DNA from: Bacillota bacterium
GTDB lineage: Bacteria > Bacillota_I > Bacilli_A > RF39 > UBA660
Direction: 5' to 3'
NCBI GenBank assembly: GCA_023391185.1
Contig: JAEWBI010000004.1
Span: 10,917-74,916, forward strand
DNA: 64,000 nucleotides
The stretch's first letter is position 1, and every line of letters begins with the position of its first letter. This document shows, in pieces, positions 51,515 to 59,309 of the stretch. A program made the translations under genes and the position numbers. Under the pieces are notes generated by a model that searched no databases, was not told where the DNA came from, and saw only the letters and a program-made list of their open reading frames with translations.

Positions 51515-51934
51515 ATGAAAGAGGCTTATTTATTCGATTATATAAACGAGAATGAATTTAAGAAACTTGAACGATCATTAAAAAAGTATAATATGCTTGC
51601 ATATAAGCGTTTATATTTTGAATACTATCCATCCCTTAAAGAAGGAAATTTCTTAGGGGAATTGGTAGCGACAAATAGTACACAAGGATCAAAAACATAT
51701 GAATTAAAACTTCCAACAGATATGATGTTTTCTAAGGTTCATGGTGATATAAAATTGCATTACTTAGTGTATGAAGAAAATAAGGTTGTTATGTTAGATA
51801 AATTAACACCAGAAAATATTTTATCTGAGGGACATCAATCAGAATTAGTAACATATAAAGGTGTAATGGTTTCAAAGCAACACTCAGAAAAAGATATGTT
51901 TAAAATAAACTTGTTAAATATGATTCAAAAATAA
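51515..51934 (+). CDS. Unrecognised small cytoplasmic protein
   Basis: 139 residues, soluble, no signal peptide. It has a helical N terminus (ENEFKKLERSLKKYNMLAYKR) and a beta-rich middle (TYELKLPTDMMFSKVHGDIKLHYLV). No family recognised. It has a good promoter, a GAGGGGG ribosome binding site and a terminator overlapping its stop codon. It lies directly upstream of the GntR-ABC operon but is transcribed separately. Confidence 0.7.
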   Translation: MKEAYLFDYINENEFKKLERSLKKYNMLAYKRLYFEYYPSLKEGNFLGELVATNSTQGSKTYELKLPTDMMFSKVHGDIKLHYLVYEENKVVMLDKLTPENILSEGHQSELVTYKGVMVSKQHSEKDMFKINLLNMIQK

Positions 51935-51948
51935 TCATATTTTTTTTA
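51917..51948 (+). terminator. Terminator
   Basis: AAATATGATT (51917-51926) pairs with AATCATATTT (51932-51941), then Ts. Confidence 0.8.
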
Positions 51949-51994
51949 TTGACAAATTTGTTGAAATGTTGTATAACTGTATTAGTTAATTAAC
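51949..51994 (+). promoter_or_regulatory. gntR-ABC promoter and candidate operator
   Basis: TTGACA (51949-51954), 17 nt, TATAAC (51972-51977). A perfect palindrome GTTAATTAAC is at 51985-51994, around the expected start site, suited for repression by the GntR-type protein encoded downstream. Confidence 0.75.
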
Positions 51995-52010
51995 ACAAAG
52001 GGGATGAAAT

Positions 52011-52376
52011 ATGAACTTTATTTTTGATGATAATAAGCCAATTTATAAGCAATTAGTAGACCAGTTAAAGGTAATGATAGCCAGTTGTATTTATAAAAAG
52101 GGTGAGAAATTGCCATCAGTTAGAGATTTTGCTATTTCTATTAAAGTAAATCCTAATACTATTCAAAGAGCTCTAACAGAATTAGAAGATGAAGGGTTAA
52201 TAATTACTCAAAGAACTTCTGGTAAATTTATAACTGAAGATGAGCAAACTATTAAAAATTTAAGAAACAGTTTAGCTCATGAAACACTTGAAAAATTCTT
52301 AATTGATATGGATAAATTGGATATATCTTTAGAAGAGTTAATAGAATTAATTAAAAGTGAAAGAAAGGGAAAATAA
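52011..52376 (+). CDS. GntR-family regulator (YtrA-like)
   Basis: 121 residues. Winged helix-turn-helix (about 10-75: PIYKQLVDQLKVMIASCIYKKGEKLPSVRDFAISIKVNPNTIQRALTELEDEGLI) with a short C-terminal dimerisation helix and no effector domain, the layout of the YtrA subfamily. These repressors usually control the ABC transporter encoded just downstream, as here. A palindrome lies next to its promoter. Confidence 0.92.
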   Translation: MNFIFDDNKPIYKQLVDQLKVMIASCIYKKGEKLPSVRDFAISIKVNPNTIQRALTELEDEGLIITQRTSGKFITEDEQTIKNLRNSLAHETLEKFLIDMDKLDISLEELIELIKSERKGK

Positions 52377-53072
52377 ATGAGTTTAGTAGAATTAAAAGAT
52401 TTAAATAAATCTTATGGTACAAAAAAAGTACTCAAAAATGTCAATTTAAATATTGAAAAAGGTAAAATATATGGGCTATTAGGTCCAAATGGTTCGGGTA
52501 AGACAACAATAATAAAACTTATTAATGGATTATTACAACCTACTAGTGGTTCGGTTTTAATAAAAGGAAAAAATCCTGGTATTGATAGTAAAAATACAAT
52601 ATCATACTTACCAGAAAGAACGTATTTAAATATGAACTTTAAGGTAACGGAAATAATAGAATTATTTAAGGATTTTTACGCAGATTTCGATAGTAAATTG
52701 GCATTAAAACAATTGAAAAAATTAAATATTAATCCAAATGATAAATTAAAGACTATGTCTAAAGGTACTAAAGAAAAAGTACAGTTAGTGTTAGTTATGA
52801 GTAGAAAAGCGGATTTATATATATTAGATGAGCCAATAGGTGGGGTAGATCCAGCCAGCAGAGATTATATACTAGAGACTATTCTTAATAATTTTAATGA
52901 AGGTTCAAGTATAATTATATGTACACATTTGATATCTGATATCGAAAAAATACTGGATGATGTTATCTTTATAAATAAGGGTGAGATTGTTTTAAATTCT
53001 TCAGCAGAAGATATTAGAAACAATAATAAAATGACTATTGATAAGTTATTTAGGGAGGAATTTAAATGCTAA
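52377..53072 (+). CDS. ABC transporter ATP-binding protein
   Basis: 231 residues. Walker A GPNGSGKTT, the signature MSKGTKEKVQLVL (variant LSGGQ), Walker B LYILDEP and the H-loop CTHLI. Cytoplasmic ATPase of an exporter-like transporter; family often linked to antimicrobial or cell-envelope stress. It starts directly behind the GntR gene stop and overlaps the permease by 7 bp. Confidence 0.93.
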   Translation: MSLVELKDLNKSYGTKKVLKNVNLNIEKGKIYGLLGPNGSGKTTIIKLINGLLQPTSGSVLIKGKNPGIDSKNTISYLPERTYLNMNFKVTEIIELFKDFYADFDSKLALKQLKKLNINPNDKLKTMSKGTKEKVQLVLVMSRKADLYILDEPIGGVDPASRDYILETILNNFNEGSSIIICTHLISDIEKILDDVIFINKGEIVLNSSAEDIRNNNKMTIDKLFREEFKC

Positions 53073-53848
53073 AAAAATTACTAAAATATGATTTTAAGTC
53101 ACTTTTTAATGTGTTATTACCTGTCTACGCTATATTAATATTCTTATCATTATTTAATAGATTAGCAGAATTCCTATCTGAAAAGATATCAATATTAAGT
53201 GTTCCAGCTGGATTTATTTTTATGATTTATGTAATTGTTTTAATAGCAGTTCCAGTAGGTACTTTTATAATAGCTATTACAAAATATTATAAAAATTTAG
53301 CTGGCGATGAAGGGTATTTAATGCACACTCTTCCAGTAACAAAAAATGATTTAGTTTTATCAAAATTAATATCTTATCTTGTTATGTTATTAATTTCAAT
53401 TTGTGTTTCAATAATAGGGTTGTTTATTGGCGAATATGGAATAAAATTTGAGTGGGACATACTAGATAATATAATAAATTTGATAAAGTCAGTAGATACT
53501 ATAACAGTTGTATTAATGGTAATAACGGTTATTTTATCAGTAATATTCCAGCAATTATTAATGTATACATCTATTGCTTTAGGTCAAAAACAAAATGCCA
53601 ATAAAGTAATATATTCAGTTATATTTGGAATTGTTTTATATAATATAAATCAAATTATTTCAGCAGCAATACTACTTATACCTGTATTATTTAATAGAGG
53701 ATTATGGGAAAAATTAAATCAAAATAATATTGCTCCAAGTGTATTAAATGGATATTTAGGAGCTTCTATTTTTATATCAATAATATTTATAGCTGGGTAT
53801 TTTTTCCTAGCAACAAGAACTTTAGAAAAACATTTAAATTTAGAATAG
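53066..53848 (+). CDS. ABC transporter permease
   Basis: 260 residues with six transmembrane helices (about 17-35, 46-70, 100-125, 150-175, 185-210, 235-255). The loop after helix 2 has KNLAGDEGYLMHTLPVTK, the motif of ABC-2-type permeases of the YtrC/D/NatB kind. Pairs with the ATPase upstream. Substrate unknown. Confidence 0.85.
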   Translation: MLKKLLKYDFKSLFNVLLPVYAILIFLSLFNRLAEFLSEKISILSVPAGFIFMIYVIVLIAVPVGTFIIAITKYYKNLAGDEGYLMHTLPVTKNDLVLSKLISYLVMLLISICVSIIGLFIGEYGIKFEWDILDNIINLIKSVDTITVVLMVITVILSVIFQQLLMYTSIALGQKQNANKVIYSVIFGIVLYNINQIISAAILLIPVLFNRGLWEKLNQNNIAPSVLNGYLGASIFISIIFIAGYFFLATRTLEKHLNLE

Positions 53849-53870
53849 GAGATATAATCTCCTTTTTTAT
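53847..53870 (+). terminator. Terminator of the GntR-ABC operon
   Basis: AGGAGAT (53847-53853) pairs with ATCTCCT (53857-53863), then Ts. Confidence 0.8.
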
Positions 53871-53877
53871 TGATATA

Positions 53878-53906
53878 AATAAAAAAAGTAGCAATAAGCT
53901 ACTTTT
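53878..53906 (-). terminator. Terminator of def-arylsulfotransferase
   Basis: AAAAGTAGC/GCTACTTTT stem (53884-53892 with 53898-53906) with a T run on the minus strand. Confidence 0.8.
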
Positions 53907-55839
53907 AATTATAATCTACATATAAATCAAAATCGTATATTTCTCCATTTATCTTTAAATATAAATAATATTTACCAGATAAACCAACATCATTAATATA
54001 TTTGGTTACTGTAATACCATCTTTTTCTTCCTCATCAGTAAACAGGTCAACACATAATGCAGTATAAGGTTTTTTAGATATTATCATATTATAAGTTTTC
54101 TTACTAAATACATTATCTAAGACAACATATACTTCATCACTTTTTAAAAATTTACCAGTAACAATTAATCTATCTTCTTCTTTAGTAAAAGATAAGTTAT
54201 ATTTTTTTATTATATCTTTTGCATCTTTATTAAACAATAATATTGTATTATTTTTTACTGATTCAGTCTCTCCTAAAGTACCTAAATTGACACCCTTATT
54301 AATAGAGTATGTATCATTAGCGTATAGAGATAATTTTTCGGCTCTATATGTATTAGTTGGAAGTTCTAACTTGAAAATTTGTTTATCATTTAATAGTTCT
54401 ACAGTTGTACTCTTTAAAGTATCAAACTTTGTAAGACCAGCAGGTTCATTATTAACTTTACCTTCGTACTGGCTATTTCCACCAGAACTAATTAAATAAT
54501 GATTTTCTTTTATATAGTCAACATCAGAAATATATGGAGAATAGAAACTACTTCCTAATTCTTTACCATATTCCCAAACTTCTTCAATTGTTTTTTTGTT
54601 AGTGTTTATATTAAATATAACACCGCGACTATAATTATTATTTGCGTCTACTTTATTATCACTAGTTTTACTTTTGTTATTACCATTATCAAAGACAAAT
54701 ACATTGCCACTTGGTAATATCATTGCAGCATGCTGAGCATATTGCCAAGTGAAACCATCTTTTTTAGGAACAAAAAAGTATTTTTTCATATCTTCGTTCC
54801 AGTTAGTAGGATCACCAATTATCCAGTTAATCTCTTCAGTACTATAATCTATATTAACTATAGCATCTTGATGTCTTCCAGATAATGTTATCGAATTAGT
54901 CTTTTCATCGTACCATACAGAATTATTATGAAACCAATCATATTCAGTATAATAATCTTCATTAACTCCTTGATCAACAGGAAGAATTTTACTTAAATCT
55001 ATAGTCTTGATAATATTTCCAGTTTCACGATCAATTTCAACTATATAGTCTTCAACAGTGCCATTTTCGAAGTTATTACTTGCGACCAATAAATCACCAT
55101 CAGGCATTTCATAGACATCGTGATGATAGCCACCAGGTAAATTATATTCATAATATATTTTACCAAGTAAATCTATTTCAACTAGTCCTGTCATATAGTA
55201 CGGATTATTAATTAATCTATTTGAACTAAGCATAATATGACCATTTCTTAGTCTTTGTATATCCCAAACAAAGTTTTCAGTTAAATACCATCTTACATCA
55301 CCATTTGCATCATAAGCAGCTGTATATCCTTTAGAAGAAGGAGTTACAAAATACATATCGTTACTTAATTCTTCTTTATTTGCTTCAACTTTTGTTGGTA
55401 AAACAAAATCTTCAGGTAAAGCACCTGTTTTTATATGAATAGTTTTTGACTCTCCATTTACAGTAAGTATTACTTCATTATCACTATCAGGATATAATCC
55501 ATATACAGGTAGATAATGAACCTTACCAGGTTTAAATGTATTAGTTATAGTAGTATCTTCATCTTTTCCGACTACTTTAATAGTAGGAGTAGTTAAATCC
55601 TTTGTTTCAAAAATAATTAAAGCAGTTAGAGGTGAAATATCATATGGGTCTAAAACAACTTTTGGATCTTCAAAAGTATAATTAGAACTTGCCAAAGTAG
55701 TTTTTTCTATCTCAGTTTGCTTTGTTAAAAGACTAGTTTCTATAGAAACAGGATTAGCCTTCTCACAAAAATAGTAAATATAAATTGAACAAAGACATGC
55801 GATTAAAACAAGTAAAACAAACTTATATTTAGTTCTCAT
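53905..55839 (-). CDS. Membrane-anchored arylsulfotransferase (ASST)-like protein
   Basis: 644 residues. An N-terminal transmembrane anchor (about 7-25), a beta-sandwich-like region (50-165), then a beta-propeller with the ASST motifs: YHHD (239-241), DWFHNNS (His304), GRHQD (Arg322), QHAAM (His370) and YSRG. The 18-residue gap between His304 and Arg322 equals that between His356 and Arg374 of E. coli ASST. ASST moves sulfate between phenolic compounds without PAPS, outside the cytoplasm. The C-terminal 150 residues look like an added beta domain. It follows def by 12 bp on the minus strand. Confidence 0.82.
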   Translation of the reverse strand: MRTKYKFVLLVLIACLCSIYIYYFCEKANPVSIETSLLTKQTEIEKTTLASSNYTFEDPKVVLDPYDISPLTALIIFETKDLTTPTIKVVGKDEDTTITNTFKPGKVHYLPVYGLYPDSDNEVILTVNGESKTIHIKTGALPEDFVLPTKVEANKEELSNDMYFVTPSSKGYTAAYDANGDVRWYLTENFVWDIQRLRNGHIMLSSNRLINNPYYMTGLVEIDLLGKIYYEYNLPGGYHHDVYEMPDGDLLVASNNFENGTVEDYIVEIDRETGNIIKTIDLSKILPVDQGVNEDYYTEYDWFHNNSVWYDEKTNSITLSGRHQDAIVNIDYSTEEINWIIGDPTNWNEDMKKYFFVPKKDGFTWQYAQHAAMILPSGNVFVFDNGNNKSKTSDNKVDANNNYSRGVIFNINTNKKTIEEVWEYGKELGSSFYSPYISDVDYIKENHYLISSGGNSQYEGKVNNEPAGLTKFDTLKSTTVELLNDKQIFKLELPTNTYRAEKLSLYANDTYSINKGVNLGTLGETESVKNNTILLFNKDAKDIIKKYNLSFTKEEDRLIVTGKFLKSDEVYVVLDNVFSKKTYNMIISKKPYTALCVDLFTDEEEKDGITVTKYINDVGLSGKYYLYLKINGEIYDFDLYVDYN

Positions 55840-55851
55840 AAAGTCTCCAAT

Positions 55852-56400
55852 CTATATTAATCTAATTTCATTTTCATTAAAGAAAGGTTTTTTCGGATTA
55901 ATTCTATCATAAAATAAAATGCCATCTAAGTGATCTATTTCATGTTGGAAAGCTATTGATAAATCTTCTCTAGCTCTTATTTTTACTGGATTACCTTCTA
56001 AGTCTAAACCAGTAATTGTTGTTCTAGCAAATCTAGGAACATGACCTTCAACTTCGCGATTAACACTAAGACAACCTTCACCTGCATCAGCAGCAATTTT
56101 TTCTTCTGAATGACTTACTATTTTAGGATTAATAACTACATAATTATCAAATTTACCTTTTTGATATTCATTAACAATTACAATTAATCGCTTATTTATG
56201 CCTACTTGTGGGAAAGCTAGTCCCATACCAGGTCTTAAATCATATCTTTTTTCATATTCATCTATTTGACTATATGTTAAGTGTTTAATCATCTGTTTTA
56301 CTAATTCTTTTTCTTCTTCAGTAACAGGACCATCAAACGGTTTACTCTTCATACGCAAATGTTTATCTTTTTCGTCTAATATTTTACATTTCACGAACAT
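55852..56400 (-). CDS. def: Peptide deformylase
   Basis: 182 residues. Motif 1 GMGLAFPQVG, motif 2 EGCLSV and motif 3 QHEIDHLDG (HExxH metal ligands) are all present. Length and the insertions match Gram-positive type II deformylases. Removes the formyl group from nascent proteins. First gene of a two-gene unit with the ASST-like gene. Minus-strand ribosome binding site GGTGAT at 56406-56411. Confidence 0.95.
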   Translation of the reverse strand: MFVKCKILDEKDKHLRMKSKPFDGPVTEEEKELVKQMIKHLTYSQIDEYEKRYDLRPGMGLAFPQVGINKRLIVIVNEYQKGKFDNYVVINPKIVSHSEEKIAADAGEGCLSVNREVEGHVPRFARTTITGLDLEGNPVKIRAREDLSIAFQHEIDHLDGILFYDRINPKKPFFNENEIRLI

Positions 56401-56405
56401 AATTC

Positions 56406-56450
56406 ATCACCACATCTATATTCTATCATAAAATCGTTAAATTTAGTCAA
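56406..56450 (-). promoter_or_regulatory. def promoter
   Basis: Minus strand TTGACT (56445-56450), 19 nt, TAGAAT (56420-56425). The GGTGAT site starts 8 nt after the -10 box. Confidence 0.55.
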
Positions 56451-56471
56451 AAATTAGTTGCTTTTTTACAC

Positions 56472-56511
56472 AAAGTACTTAGTTTACAAGAGTACTTTAA
56501 TATGTTATACT
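56472..56511 (+). promoter_or_regulatory. Promoter with overlapping inverted repeat, upstream of the ASCH gene
   Basis: TTTACA (56483-56488), 17 nt, TATACT (56506-56511). The inverted repeat AAAGTACT (56472-56479) / AGTACTTT (56491-56498) brackets the -35 hexamer. Confidence 0.6.
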
Positions 56512-56532
56512 TTACTAGTCAAAAGGAGTATT

Positions 56533-56880
56533 ATGAGATATCAAATGAAATTAAACTCAAGAGAGTTTTTAAGGATGAAAACAGGGGAAAAAACTTTAGA
56601 ATATCGTTTATATGATGAAAAAAGAAGAGAAATAAAGATTGGTGATGAAATAGAGTTTTTAAGATTACCATATCTTGATGAAACTATTTTAACAAAAGTT
56701 GATGAGTTACATATTTATAAAACTTGGTTAGAATGTTATAAGAAATTTTTTAAAGAAGATTTAATTAAATTTTATAAAAATACTAAAGAAGTAGTGGATG
56801 ACACATATAATAATCTTTATTCAAAAGAAGAAGAACAAAAATATGGTTGCGTAGCAATAAGAATTAGAAGAGTAAAATAA
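56533..56880 (+). CDS. ASCH-domain protein
   Basis: 115 residues. ASCH pattern RYQMKLNSREFLRMKTGEKTLEYRLYDEKRREIKIGDEIEF (split: REFLRMKTGEKTLEYRLYD, IKIGDEIEFLR), close to the YqfB-like short ASCH group. Start ATG 56533 with AAAAGGAG upstream. Single gene with its own promoter (bracketed by an inverted repeat) and a bidirectional terminator. Nucleic-acid or nucleotide-related role is inferred only from the fold. Confidence 0.85.
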   Translation: MRYQMKLNSREFLRMKTGEKTLEYRLYDEKRREIKIGDEIEFLRLPYLDETILTKVDELHIYKTWLECYKKFFKEDLIKFYKNTKEVVDDTYNNLYSKEEEQKYGCVAIRIRRVK

Positions 56881-56908
56881 AAGAAGTCAGATGACTTCTT
56901 TTATTATT
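56876..56908. terminator. Bidirectional terminator
   Basis: A 13-bp stem (56877-56889 with 56892-56904) between the ASCH gene (+) and the YjcZ-like gene (-). Confidence 0.85.
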
Positions 56909-57068
56909 GAACCCAAGTTCTAGCTCCAATAATTATAACAAGTAATATAAATAATACTAATACAATAGCTGCTCCATATCCTGTTCCGTACCCTGGACCA
57001 CCGCAGCAACCGCCGCCGTATCCTGGTTGACCACATCCGTATCCTTGGTATCCACCATAATAATACAT
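56904..57068 (-). CDS. Tiny Gly/Tyr/Cys-rich YjcZ-like membrane protein
   Basis: 54 residues, too short for most gene finders. MYYYGG-Q-GYGCGQPGYGGGCC is a Gly-Tyr-Cys-rich N terminus and is followed by one transmembrane helix (AAIVLVLFILLVIIIGARTW). This is the layout of the YjcZ/SscA family of small proteins, whose Bacillus members are linked to spore coat assembly. A strong GGAGG ribosome binding site sits eight bases upstream of the ATG, and the gene ends in a terminator. GC content is locally higher because of Gly codons. No other sporulation genes of this type are nearby. Confidence 0.8.
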   Translation of the reverse strand: MYYYGGYQGYGCGQPGYGGGCCGGPGYGTGYGAAIVLVLFILLVIIIGARTWVQ

Positions 57069-57087
57069 ATAATAACCTCCTTCTAGT

Positions 57088-57104
57088 CTAATATATGATA
57101 TTAG
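57088..57104. promoter_or_regulatory. Inverted repeat upstream of the YjcZ-like gene
   Basis: CTAATAT (57088-57094) and ATATTAG (57098-57104) form a perfect 7-bp inverted repeat in the likely core promoter region on the minus strand. Candidate operator. Confidence 0.45.
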
Positions 57105-57201
57105 TTTAATGTAAAGTTGGTTATTAAAAACTCCTATTTTTTTGTTTTACATTTAAAAAAAATCATAATTATGTTATTATTATATGGTAAGGTGATAAAT
57201 T

Positions 57202-58392
57202 ATGAATAGTGTAAGTGGCAAAAGTAACAAAAAACACATTATTAGAGACATGGATAAACCACTATTAATAGTTACAGGTTTACTAATATTAATAGGCACT
57301 TTAAGTATTGTTAGTGCTTCAGCTAATGAATCAATATCAAGATATAGCAATTCGTCTGTCTACTATTATTTTTATAGACATGCTTTTATGATTACAGCCG
57401 GACTTACTGGTGCTTTTATCATTCATAGATTACCAACAAAATATTATAAAATTATAGCTCCTGTTTTATGGATAGGTGTAGCTAGTCTATTAATAGGACT
57501 ATTTATATATGGAAGTGTTCATCGTGGGGCACTAAACTGGATTTCTATAGCGGGTATTAAAGTACAACCAAGTGAATTTGCTAAACCAGTTATTATTGTA
57601 ATGTTAGCATTACTTTTTGAAAAAATGAATAAGAAATTTGCTAGTGGTGATTTTGTTCCATGGATATATACTGCTTTATGGATAGCAATAGGTATAATTA
57701 TACCTATCATAGTATTCTTTCAAGATGATTTAGGAACTGCATCCATCATTCTTTTCATTAGTGGCTTTATGTATTTGGCGGGGCCGCTTGATAAAAAAAT
57801 TCGTAATAAGCATATATTAATACTAGCAGCAGGTGCTATTTTATGTATTAGTTCTTATGGTATGGCTAAAGGAAAAATATTTTCAACTGAACAAGTTGAA
57901 AGACTTACACAGTTTTATAACCCATGCAGTTATTATGATGATAGTGGTTACCAAATATGTAACTGTTTTATAGCAATTAATGATGGTGGATTAACTGGAC
58001 TTGGAATAGGTAAAAGTAAACAAAAATACTCATATATACCTGAAGCATATACTGATAGTATCTTTGCTATAATAGTTGAAGAAGATGGTTTAATTATTGG
58101 ACTATTTATATTAACTTTATTTGCAATACTTGTTTGTAGAATTATAAATATTTCTAGAAAAGCTTCTACTATAAGAGGAAGATATATTGCTTTTGGTGTA
58201 GCTATATACTTCATGACTCATATGATATTTAATTTGGGAGGTTTACTTGGTATATTGCCACTTACTGGTGTACCACTTCCTTTAATAAGTTATGGGGGAT
58301 CATTTACTGTTTCTTTTCTAGCAGCTATTGCGTTAGTTCAGAGAGTTAATATTGAAACTAAAAATCAAAGGATAAAAATTGACAAAATTTAG
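57202..58392 (+). CDS. ftsW: FtsW/SpoVE-type SEDS glycosyltransferase
   Basis: 396 residues, ten transmembrane helices. SEDS features: RGALNWISIAGIKVQPSEFAK, then YIPEAYTDSIFAIIVEEDG and the C-terminal GVPLPLISYGGSFTVSFLAAIALV. Polymerises lipid II into glycan strands, at the septum if FtsW or along the wall if RodA. The YTDSIFAIIVEE-G pattern fits FtsW/SpoVE more than RodA. ATG 57202 with AAGGTGAT upstream. A terminator follows, overlapping the next start. Confidence 0.88.
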   Translation: MNSVSGKSNKKHIIRDMDKPLLIVTGLLILIGTLSIVSASANESISRYSNSSVYYYFYRHAFMITAGLTGAFIIHRLPTKYYKIIAPVLWIGVASLLIGLFIYGSVHRGALNWISIAGIKVQPSEFAKPVIIVMLALLFEKMNKKFASGDFVPWIYTALWIAIGIIIPIIVFFQDDLGTASIILFISGFMYLAGPLDKKIRNKHILILAAGAILCISSYGMAKGKIFSTEQVERLTQFYNPCSYYDDSGYQICNCFIAINDGGLTGLGIGKSKQKYSYIPEAYTDSIFAIIVEEDGLIIGLFILTLFAILVCRIINISRKASTIRGRYIAFGVAIYFMTHMIFNLGGLLGILPLTGVPLPLISYGGSFTVSFLAAIALVQRVNIETKNQRIKIDKI

Positions 58393-58403
58393 CATATAAA
58401 TAG

Positions 58404-58439
58404 AACCTAATCATATATTTTAGTATGATTAGGTTTTTA
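58404..58439 (+). terminator. Terminator of ftsW
   Basis: AACCTAATCAT (58404-58414) pairs perfectly with ATGATTAGGTT (58425-58435), followed by Ts. The 3' arm contains the ATG of the next reading frame. Confidence 0.8.
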
Positions 58440-58670
58440 ATTTGGTTGCTATTTGTCTTTATATTATATCTATGGTATAGAAAGTACAAATTTACCTGGT
58501 ATTTTAATTATAGAGTTATTAATAAAAAATATAATCTAGTTACAGTTGAGTTCTTATATTATGATAAAAGTAATATTATAAGAAAAGGAAAACTAGTTGT
58601 AGAAAAAATGGATAGTCAAGATATAATAAATATCTTACAAGAATGTTTTATAGAGAAGATATCTCTATAA
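58425..58670 (+). CDS. Small single-helix membrane protein, start inside a terminator
   Basis: 81 residues. One N-terminal transmembrane helix (about 3-18) and a basic, beta-like tail (VINKKYNLVTVEFLYYDK). No family recognised. The ATG lies in the 3' arm of the ftsW terminator and has no clear ribosome binding site, so the true start may differ or readthrough may be needed. The coding pattern looks real (K/N-rich, ends before another hairpin). Moderate confidence. Confidence 0.45.
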   Translation: MIRFLIWLLFVFILYLWYRKYKFTWYFNYRVINKKYNLVTVEFLYYDKSNIIRKGKLVVEKMDSQDIINILQECFIEKISL

Positions 58671-58715
58671 AAGGATATAAGTATCTTTTATATTATCATA
58701 TTAATAGGTGATAAT

Positions 58716-59309
58716 ATGAAGGATATTTTTATTTATGGATTAATAATAGTTAACTTATTTGTTTTAACAACAATTAATTATAAAAACAATGAAAAAAATG
58801 ATTTAATAGATGTTGAAATTAAAGGATATGTAAATAAACCAGGTGTATATGAAATTGAAAATGATTCAGTTGTAAATGATTTAATAATTAAGGCTGGTGG
58901 GCTTACTAGTAATGCAGATATTAGTGTTATCAATTTAGCTAGAAATTTATCTAATGAAGATGTTGTAATTATATATTCAAACGAAGAAATAGCAGAAATG
59001 AAAGAGGGCAGCACTAGTGTCAAATATATAGATAAAGAATGTGTATGTCCTATTATAGATAATAGTGCTTTGTTTAACAAAGTTATTACTAATGCAGAAG
59101 GAATAATTATAGATACAGGTAAGGTTTCACTAAATAGTGCGACAATAGAGGAACTTATGACATTACCTGGAATAGGTGAATCTAAAGCTAAATTAATAAT
59201 AGAATACCGTAGTAATAACAAAGGATTTAAAGAAATAGAAGAAATAAAGAATGTTAAAGGAATAGGTAGTTCTATTTATGAAAAAATTAAAGATTATCTT
59301 ACTCTTTAG
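58716..59309 (+). CDS. comEA: Competence protein ComEA
   Basis: 197 residues. N-terminal transmembrane anchor (about 5-22), an SLBB-like domain (about 32-95: IDVEIKGYVNKPGVYEI, DVVIIYS), a linker with ECVCP, and a C-terminal double helix-hairpin-helix DNA-binding domain (SLNSATIEELMTLPGIGESKAKLIIEYR, then NVKGIGSSIYEKI). Binds incoming DNA at the surface and hands it to ComEC. It overlaps comEC by 32 bp. Confidence 0.93.
   Translation: MKDIFIYGLIIVNLFVLTTINYKNNEKNDLIDVEIKGYVNKPGVYEIENDSVVNDLIIKAGGLTSNADISVINLARNLSNEDVVIIYSNEEIAEMKEGSTSVKYIDKECVCPIIDNSALFNKVITNAEGIIIDTGKVSLNSATIEELMTLPGIGESKAKLIIEYRSNNKGFKEIEEIKNVKGIGSSIYEKIKDYLTL

Noticed and set aside
58778..59221. 147-codon minus-strand reading frame
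   Set aside because: It lies fully opposite comEA, which has clear domains; no promoter or ribosome binding site on the minus strand.
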